Positions 6,658-10,213 of a stretch of 10,213 bases of DNA are shown in pieces. The stretch is taken from assembly GCA_007123195.1 (NCBI GenBank), contig SKLO01000564.1, positions 1 to 10,213 on the forward strand. The letters run 5' to 3'. The stretch's first letter is position 1. Each line of letters starts with the position of its first letter. The position numbers were made by a program, and so were the translations under genes. The notes below the pieces were generated by a model. That model was given only the letters and a program-made list of their open reading frames with translations, was not told the DNA's origin and did no database searches. This stretch comes from Verrucomicrobiales bacterium. GTDB lineage: Bacteria; Verrucomicrobiota; Verrucomicrobiia; Verrucomicrobiales; SKLO01.

Positions 6658-8400
6658 TCAGCCCGTGATATGGCCATGCTCGCGGCGCCGGCGTTCTTTC
6701 TCGATCAGCGGGATCCTGACGCCGGTGTCGATCAGCGGGTGGCCGAGGTCGCCGATGTCGGCCCAGCCGATGCCCTCTTCGCGCAGGGTTTCGAGGTCGT
6801 CGGCCATGGCCTTGAACACCTCGCTGATCTGGTAGAGGCCGTTGCCGGCGCCGAGCGCCTGGATCAGGTCGCGCAGGATCTCCCAGTCGTCCATGGCGCG
6901 GCCGGGCGGCTGGATGGCGCGATTGAGTTTCTGCAGCCGGCCGCTGACGTTGATCATGGTGCCGCTTTTCTCGGCGAAGCTGGCGCCCGGCAGCACCACG
7001 TGGGCGGCGCCGGCGGTGTCGTTGGTCGCCAGGTGCAGGCTGGCGAGCAGGTCGAGCTTGCCGAGTTGTTCGCTGGTGAAGCCGGCTTGCTGGCTGAGCA
7101 GGTCCTCCTGCAGGGCCAGCACCGCCTTGATCCGGCCGTCGGCGATGCCCTGGCGGATGGCGTTGAGGCCGGAGCCGGGGGTCTTGAGGCCGAGCACCAG
7201 TTTGGCGCCCTCGGTGTTCGGGTTGCGGTCGGCGGAGATCAGCAGCTCGTCGGCTTCGCCCTGGCGGGGCACGACGTCGAGCAGACCGACGCCGAGCGCG
7301 GCGCGCAGCTTGCGGGCGAGGTAGAGTTCCTCGTTGGTCATGCGGGCGGAGGCGACGATGGCGATCTCGCCGGGTTCGAAGCCCTTCAGCTCAAGCGCCA
7401 GCCGGCCGATGGCCTCGGGCCACTGGGCGACGCGGTGCGGGGACGGGTTGGTGGCACCGGCACCGGGTGCGGCCGGGTCGCGCAACAGCGGCTCGGTGAG
7501 GCGGTGGTCGCCCTGGAGGGCGTGGAAGCTGAGGCGGTGGGAGTCGGGCATCCAGGTCGAGTTGACCTCGTCGTTGCGGCGCGGGGTGATGCGGTAGATC
7601 TCGTTGCCGCGGGTCCAGACGACGATGTTGCAGCCGGTGCCGCAGTTGACGTCGATGGTGTTGGTCTCCTTCAGGAACCAGACCCGCATCTGGAAGCGGA
7701 AGTCGTTGGAGGTGAGGGCGCCGACCGGGCAGATGTCCACCGTGTTGAGGGCGTAGTTCTGGTCCAGCTCGCGGCCGGGATGGACATCGAGCACGGTGTG
7801 GGAGCCGCGGTCGGTGAAGCCGAGCACGGGATCCTCGACCACCTCGTCGCAGAAGCGGATGCAGCGCGAGCACATGACGCAGCGCTCGACGTCGAGCCGG
7901 ACCGCGGGTCCGACCGGCACGTTCTTGGGTTTCTTGACCTTCTGTTCGCGGAACCGGGAGTGACCGCGGCCGTGCCCGACCGAGAACTCCTGCAGCCGGC
8001 ATTCGCCGGCCTGGTCGCAGATGGGGCAGTCGAGCGGGTGGTTGGCGAGCAGGAACTCCATCACGCCGTTGCGCCATTCGACGACCTTTTCGGAGTCGGT
8101 GCGGATGCCCATGTTGGGGGCGACGGTGTTGGCGCAGGAGATGACCGGGCGTGGCATCCACTGGATCGGCAGGTGGCCGTCCTGATCCTTTTCCGGCGGG
8201 TCCTGACCGGGGGCGGGACGCGGTGGCATGCCCATTTCGATCAGGCACATGCGGCAGTTGCCGGGCGAGCTGAGCTTGGGGTGGTAGCAGTAGTGGGGGG
8301 GCAGCTTGCCGGCCTCCCGCAGGGCCTCGATCATGCGGGTTCCCTTGGGGAACTGCATCCATTTCCCGTCGATTTGGACGTCAATGAGAGAATCGCTCAT
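6658..8400 (-). CDS. nuoG: NADH-quinone oxidoreductase subunit G (Fe-S, molybdopterin-oxidoreductase fold)
   Basis: Largest hydrophilic complex I subunit, carrying electrons from NuoF/E towards NuoI. The N-terminal [2Fe-2S] domain (N1b) has C38-x10-C49-x2-C52-x36-C89; the long last spacing resembles Thermus Nqo3 rather than the shorter mitochondrial loop. The next site (N4) is H121-x3-C125-x2-C128-x5-C134 (HPLDCPICDQAGEC). The N5 site is C174-x2-C177-x2-C180 with C224 in VDICPVGAL. An extra cysteine, C184, follows in RFCDEVV. Of the four N7 ligands found in Thermus and E. coli, only C253 and C257 (NCGTGCNI) remain, so N7 is presumably absent. Residues from about 250 on form a molybdopterin-oxidoreductase-like domain ending with SGTMINVSGRLQKLNRA; no cofactor is expected. 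At 580 residues it is shorter than most NuoG (about 690-900). It heads this gene cluster, following a 532-base gap rather than nuoF. The start is the ATG at 8400-8398. Confidence 0.96.
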   Translation of the reverse strand: MSDSLIDVQIDGKWMQFPKGTRMIEALREAGKLPPHYCYHPKLSSPGNCRMCLIEMGMPPRPAPGQDPPEKDQDGHLPIQWMPRPVISCANTVAPNMGIRTDSEKVVEWRNGVMEFLLANHPLDCPICDQAGECRLQEFSVGHGRGHSRFREQKVKKPKNVPVGPAVRLDVERCVMCSRCIRFCDEVVEDPVLGFTDRGSHTVLDVHPGRELDQNYALNTVDICPVGALTSNDFRFQMRVWFLKETNTIDVNCGTGCNIVVWTRGNEIYRITPRRNDEVNSTWMPDSHRLSFHALQGDHRLTEPLLRDPAAPGAGATNPSPHRVAQWPEAIGRLALELKGFEPGEIAIVASARMTNEELYLARKLRAALGVGLLDVVPRQGEADELLISADRNPNTEGAKLVLGLKTPGSGLNAIRQGIADGRIKAVLALQEDLLSQQAGFTSEQLGKLDLLASLHLATNDTAGAAHVVLPGASFAEKSGTMINVSGRLQKLNRAIQPPGRAMDDWEILRDLIQALGAGNGLYQISEVFKAMADDLETLREEGIGWADIGDLGHPLIDTGVRIPLIEKERRRREHGHITG

Positions 8401-8449
8401 GCCTGCGGCTTGCGGTCAACTTGCGGCCGGGTTGGCGGCCTGGTTCGGT

Positions 8450-8499
8450 CTCAATCGGCGGCGCGAGCCGGCAGCCGGGTGCGGGCGTCGCGGATTGAG
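8450..8499 (-). promoter_or_regulatory. Possible stem-loop in the nuoG 5' leader
   Basis: CTCAATC at 8450-8456 is the exact reverse complement of GATTGAG at 8493-8499. The pairing continues inward with two three-base segments separated by single mismatches, giving 13 of 15 pairs on the minus-strand RNA. The enclosed 20 bases can form a small CCGG-CAG-CCGG hairpin. The structure would lie about 50-100 bases upstream of the nuoG ATG. It matches no riboswitch I recognise; a chance fold in GC-rich DNA is possible. Confidence 0.3.
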
Positions 8500-8506
8500 T
8501 CCGATC

Positions 8507-8534
8507 ACTATCCAGCCAGCGGGAAGGCGGGCAA
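8507..8534 (-). promoter_or_regulatory. Candidate sigma70-like promoter for the nuoG operon
   Basis: On the minus strand, TTGCCC (8534-8529) is followed after 16 bases by GATAGT (8512-8507), four of six matches to each of the TTGACA and TATAAT boxes. A start near 8500 would give a leader of about 100 bases. It lies directly downstream of the CRP-like dyad, which is the main reason to list it. The match is weak, and another promoter in the AT-rich island (for example TATAAC at 8663-8658, minus strand) is possible. Confidence 0.25.
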
Positions 8535-8535
8535 G

Positions 8536-8565
8536 CCGAATTTGTGAAAGTTTTCACAAGCTCGG
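8536..8565. promoter_or_regulatory. CRP/FNR-type operator-like dyad upstream of nuoG
   Basis: The core TTGTGAAA-GT-TTTCACAA (8542-8559) has perfect 8-base arms and contains TGTGA-N6-TCACA (8543-8558), the exact half-sites and spacing of the E. coli CRP consensus. After two unpaired positions on each side, CCGA (8536-8539) and TCGG (8562-8565) extend the symmetry. The centre lies 150 bases before the nuoG ATG. A CRP/FNR-family regulator of the operon is inferred; the actual regulator is unknown. The AT-rich arms without a T-run argue against a terminator. Confidence 0.5.
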
Positions 8566-8585
8566 GTTGGAGGGGGTTTCGGGGT

Positions 8586-8601
8586 TGGGAAACGGTTCCC
8601 A
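8586..8601. promoter_or_regulatory. LacI/GalR-like operator dyad
   Basis: TGGGAAAC-GGTTCCCA is a 16-base dyad with seven of eight positions paired and a central CG, the layout of LacI/GalR-family operators. It lies about 190 bases upstream of nuoG and 26 bases beyond the CRP-like dyad core. No LacI-type regulator gene is in the window, so this rests on pattern only. Confidence 0.25.
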
Positions 8602-8620
8602 CCTAAGAACAGAAATTAAA

Positions 8621-8650
8621 CCACTGATGGGCACTGATGGACACTGATAA
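8621..8650. repeat. Three tandem copies of a CACTGATGG-type 10-mer
   Basis: CCACTGATGG, GCACTGATGG and ACACTGATAA follow each other without a gap: three 10-base units sharing the core CACTGAT. They lie in the AT-rich island. I recall very similar 10-base-period strings scattered through intergenic DNA of Verrucomicrobiota and Planctomycetota genomes; that is memory, not a search. The function is unknown. Confidence 0.75.
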
Positions 8651-8665
8651 TGAATAAGTTATAGT
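8638..8665 (+). promoter_or_regulatory. Candidate sigma70-like promoter on the plus strand
   Basis: TGGACA (8638-8643) and TATAGT (8660-8665) match the -35 and -10 consensus at five of six positions each, with a 16-base spacer. It overlaps the last tandem repeat unit and points away from nuoG, towards the 3' end of xseA. It is the best promoter-like match noticed in the intergenic region, but the only thing it could drive is the doubtful small reading frame at 8710-8886 or an RNA antisense to xseA. Confidence 0.3.
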
Positions 8666-8676
8666 GAATTCACCGA

Positions 8677-8692
8677 TCGCCCCCGGGGGCGA
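8677..8692. repeat. Perfect 16-base GC palindrome
   Basis: TCGCCCCC-GGGGGCGA is a perfect palindrome. TGAAT (8665-8669) and ATTCA (8695-8699) flank it as an off-centre inverted repeat. It sits just after the expected start of the plus-strand candidate promoter. No T-run follows on either strand. It could be a protein site, a cruciform or a weak terminator. Confidence 0.5.
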
Positions 8693-8709
8693 CGATTCAA
8701 GACTGGCTT

Positions 8710-8886
8710 ATGATGAGCCTCTTTGGTCCGATGGACGGATGTTCATTGCGATTCCAGGTTCCCATGGACGGCCCGGTCTGCTGGTGCGGGGGAGATGGAG
8801 CGGGCGAGGGTGGTGATCGAGCGCGGATGAGGCGGGCCAACATGGGTTGGCCCCGACCTGCCCTGGCTGGGCTGGGAGCGATGTGA
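8710..8886 (+). CDS. Doubtful small open reading frame (58 residues)
   Basis: A plus-strand frame from a double ATG (8710-8715) to TGA at 8884-8886, starting MMSLFGPMDGCSLRFQVPMD and rich in glycine, arginine and methionine. It resembles no family I know, shows no signal peptide or membrane helix, and no Shine-Dalgarno sequence precedes it. The only support is the candidate promoter about 45 bases upstream. Open frames of this size are common by chance in GC-rich DNA, so it is probably not a gene. Confidence 0.1.
   Translation: MMSLFGPMDGCSLRFQVPMDGPVCWCGGDGAGEGGDRARMRRANMGWPRPALAGLGAM
8834..8853 (-). terminator. Hairpin downstream of xseA, possible terminator
   Basis: GGGCCAAC-ATGG-GTTGGCCC is a perfect 8-pair stem with a four-base loop, about 80 bases after the xseA stop codon in the direction of transcription. 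The minus-strand bases that follow (GCCTCATCC) are not a T-run, so it would be a non-canonical terminator or an RNA 3'-end stabiliser. Confidence 0.35.
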
Positions 8887-8932
8887 TCGCGGCGCCCTCG
8901 CGGTTTGCCGGCGGTATGGCCTTCGCGGAGCC

Positions 8933-10213
8933 TCAGCGCGGGGGTTGGTCGGGGTCGGCGGCCTCGACCACCTCGCTGTCGATCCAGCCGGCGGCGAGGC
9001 GTGTTTTCAGGCGGTCGCCGGGGCGCGCCTGATCGGGGCCGGTGAGCAGGCGGCCGTCGGCCTGGTAGGTGAGGGTGAAGCCGCGGGCGAGCGTGGCGTC
9101 GGGACCAAGGGTGCGGAGCTGGGCGTGGCGCGCGTCGAGCTGCTGTTCGAGGCTTTGCCACCGATGCTGGAGGGCGCGCCGGAGCCGGGCGAGGGCGTGT
9201 TCGAACCGCTGGGCGCGCTCGCGAAGACGGTTGCTCGGGTGGGCGCGCTCCAGCTGGTGGCGGCGGGTTTCGACTTGCTGGCCGCGTTGCTGGAGGGCCA
9301 AGGCGAGGGCGCGATGCAGGCGTTCGCGGGCCAGGTCGGTGGTTTGTTCGACGGTGATGAACCGCCGGGCGGGTTCGCGCTGGAGGGTGGGCGCGGCCGA
9401 GCGCTCGAGGAAGCCTTGGACTTCGGCCAGGTGGCGCAGCAGCGGCTGGCGCAGGCGATTGGCGCCCTGGGCGAGGCGGCGGCGGAGTTCGATCCCGTCG
9501 GGAACGGCCAGTTCGGCGGCGGCACTGGGGGTGGGGGCGCGCAGGTCGGCGGCGAAATCGGCAATGGTGAAATCGATTTCGTGACCGACGGCGGAGATGA
9601 TCGGCAGCTTGGAGCCGGCGATGGCGCGGGCGACGATTTCCTCGTTGAACGGCCACAGGTCCTCGAGGCTGCCGCCGCCGCGGCCGGCGATGATGGTGTC
9701 GATGACCGGCAGGCGATCGCCGCTGTGGCGGTTGAGGTGGTCGATGGCGGCGGCGATCCGGGGTGCGGCGTCGCGGCCCTGGACCGGGACCGGGGCGATC
9801 AGCACCCGGATCCAAGGGGCACGGCGCTCGAGCACGTTGAGCATGTCGCGCACGGCGGCGCCGGTGGGCGAGGTCACGAGGGCGATGACGGCCGGGTTGG
9901 GTGGGATAGGTTGTTTGCGGGCGGGATCGAACAGGCCCTCCTGGTTGAGCCGCTGCTTGAGGGCCTCGAAGCGGGCCTGCAGGGCGCCGAGGCCGTGCAG
10001 GCGCAGCTGGCGCACGATGAACTGGTATTTGCCCTGGGGCTCATAGACGCTGAGTTGGCCGAAGGCTTCGACCTGCAGGCCGTCGGCGAGGTCGACATCG
10101 ATCCGGCGGGCGTTGCCGCGGAACAGCACGCAGCTGAGCTGGGCGCCTTCGTCCTTGAGGGTGAAATACTGGTGGCCGGAGGCCTGGCGCCGCAGGTTGC
10201 TGACCTCACCGCC
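8933..10213 (-). CDS. xseA: Exodeoxyribonuclease VII large subunit, lacking N-terminus
   Basis: Large catalytic subunit of exonuclease VII, which with XseB degrades single-stranded DNA to short oligonucleotides in the cytoplasm and serves in DNA repair. The frame is open from the right edge to TGA at 8935-8933, giving 426 residues; by comparison with E. coli XseA about 30-40 N-terminal residues lie outside the window. The visible part begins GGEVSNLRRQASGHQYFTLK, the end of the OB-fold nucleic-acid-binding domain. The catalytic domain follows, with RGGGSLEDLWPFNEE (178-192) and VGHEIDFTIADFAADLRAP (209-227), then PTPSAAAEL, then a long arginine- and glutamine-rich helical region (about 235-370) and the C-terminal segment LARGFTLTYQADGR ending near GWIDSEV. 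The GTG at 10129-10127 is an internal valine codon, not the start. xseA has no known link to complex I; it is simply the upstream neighbour on the same strand. Confidence 0.97.
   Translation of the reverse strand, partial: GGEVSNLRRQASGHQYFTLKDEGAQLSCVLFRGNARRIDVDLADGLQVEAFGQLSVYEPQGKYQFIVRQLRLHGLGALQARFEALKQRLNQEGLFDPARKQPIPPNPAVIALVTSPTGAAVRDMLNVLERRAPWIRVLIAPVPVQGRDAAPRIAAAIDHLNRHSGDRLPVIDTIIAGRGGGSLEDLWPFNEEIVARAIAGSKLPIISAVGHEIDFTIADFAADLRAPTPSAAAELAVPDGIELRRRLAQGANRLRQPLLRHLAEVQGFLERSAAPTLQREPARRFITVEQTTDLARERLHRALALALQQRGQQVETRRHQLERAHPSNRLRERAQRFEHALARLRRALQHRWQSLEQQLDARHAQLRTLGPDATLARGFTLTYQADGRLLTGPDQARPGDRLKTRLAAGWIDSEVVEAADPDQPPR

Larger units (their letters stand above)
8401..8932. 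other. Long intergenic region between xseA and nuoG
   Basis: 532 bases without a convincing gene, lying downstream of xseA and upstream of nuoG (both minus strand), so it should contain the xseA terminator and the nuoG promoter. About 8605-8672 is clearly AT-rich compared with the GC-rich flanks. It holds dyads at 8536-8565 and 8586-8601, a tandem 10-mer repeat at 8621-8650, a GC palindrome at 8677-8692 and a hairpin at 8834-8853, each listed separately. I see no tRNA, known riboswitch or insertion-sequence end. Confidence 0.8.

Noticed and set aside
6579..6677. Extended N-terminus of NuoH from the ATG at 6677
   Set aside because: The extra 33 residues are Arg/Ser/Thr-rich, unlike NuoH N-termini, and would overlap nuoG; the GTG at 6578 gives a normal N-terminus. 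This is not certain.
8134..8241. Apparent insertion in the NuoG N1b loop (36 residues between the third and fourth cysteine)
   Set aside because: The loop is long compared with the mitochondrial subunit, but Thermus Nqo3 has a loop of similar length with a similar IQW segment before it ends, so it is a known variant of the family.
6604..8547. Plus-strand open frame of 647 codons opposite nuoG
   Set aside because: It mirrors nuoG with an Ala/Val/Asp/Gly-rich translation and no recognisable domains, while the minus strand carries the conserved Fe-S motifs.
8542..8559. The TTGTGAAA/TTTCACAA dyad as a transcription terminator
   Set aside because: The arms are AT-rich, the spacer is only two bases and no T-run follows; the half-sites fit a CRP/FNR operator better.
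8697..9815. Minus-strand open frame overlapping the xseA 3' part
   Set aside because: A Pro/Arg-rich translation in another frame of xseA; the true frame carries the XseA motifs through to 8933.
10127..10129. GTG as the start of xseA
   Set aside because: The frame continues upstream to the window edge with conserved XseA sequence (SGHQYFTLKDEGAQLSC), so this GTG is an internal valine.

Overview
The window is a GC-rich bacterial chromosome segment in which every recognisable gene lies on the minus strand. Read in the direction of transcription (high to low coordinates) it holds the 3' part of xseA (exonuclease VII large subunit), a 532-base intergenic region, and then eight respiratory complex I genes in the order nuoG-H-I-J-K-L-M-N. 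nuoN runs off the left edge and xseA runs off the right edge. The nuo genes are separated by gaps of about 20 to 80 bases and form one operon. nuoA to nuoF are not next to nuoG, so the 14-gene set is split.

The eight Nu(o) products cover the electron-transfer bridge (NuoG with its Fe-S clusters, NuoI with two [4Fe-4S] clusters), the membrane heel next to the quinone site (NuoH), the small proton-channel subunits (NuoJ, NuoK) and the antiporter-like proton pumps (NuoL, NuoM, start of NuoN). Together they would pass electrons from NADH or another donor to quinone and pump protons. The donor module (NuoE/F) and NuoA-D must lie elsewhere. Most signature residues are present. The main exception is NuoM, where the middle-of-membrane lysine of the seventh helix is a leucine and the usual WLPDAH motif reads WAAPAY.

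The region between xseA and nuoG (8401-8932) is the least ordinary part. It has an AT-rich island, a perfect TGTGA-N6-TCACA dyad of CRP/FNR type, a LacI-like dyad, three tandem copies of a CACTGATGG-type 10-mer, a plus-strand sigma70-like promoter, a perfect 16-bp GC palindrome, a possible structured leader before nuoG and a hairpin after xseA. None of the nuo start codons has a convincing purine-rich Shine-Dalgarno sequence.

Taxonomy is inferred only. The 10-mer intergenic repeat, high GC and weak Shine-Dalgarno usage suggest the Planctomycetota-Verrucomicrobiota group, perhaps an Opitutus-like verrucomicrobium, but nothing here proves it. I see no mobile element, CRISPR array, tRNA or rRNA, and no clear novel multi-gene system. 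The candidates worth checking are the NuoM substitution and the regulatory region.
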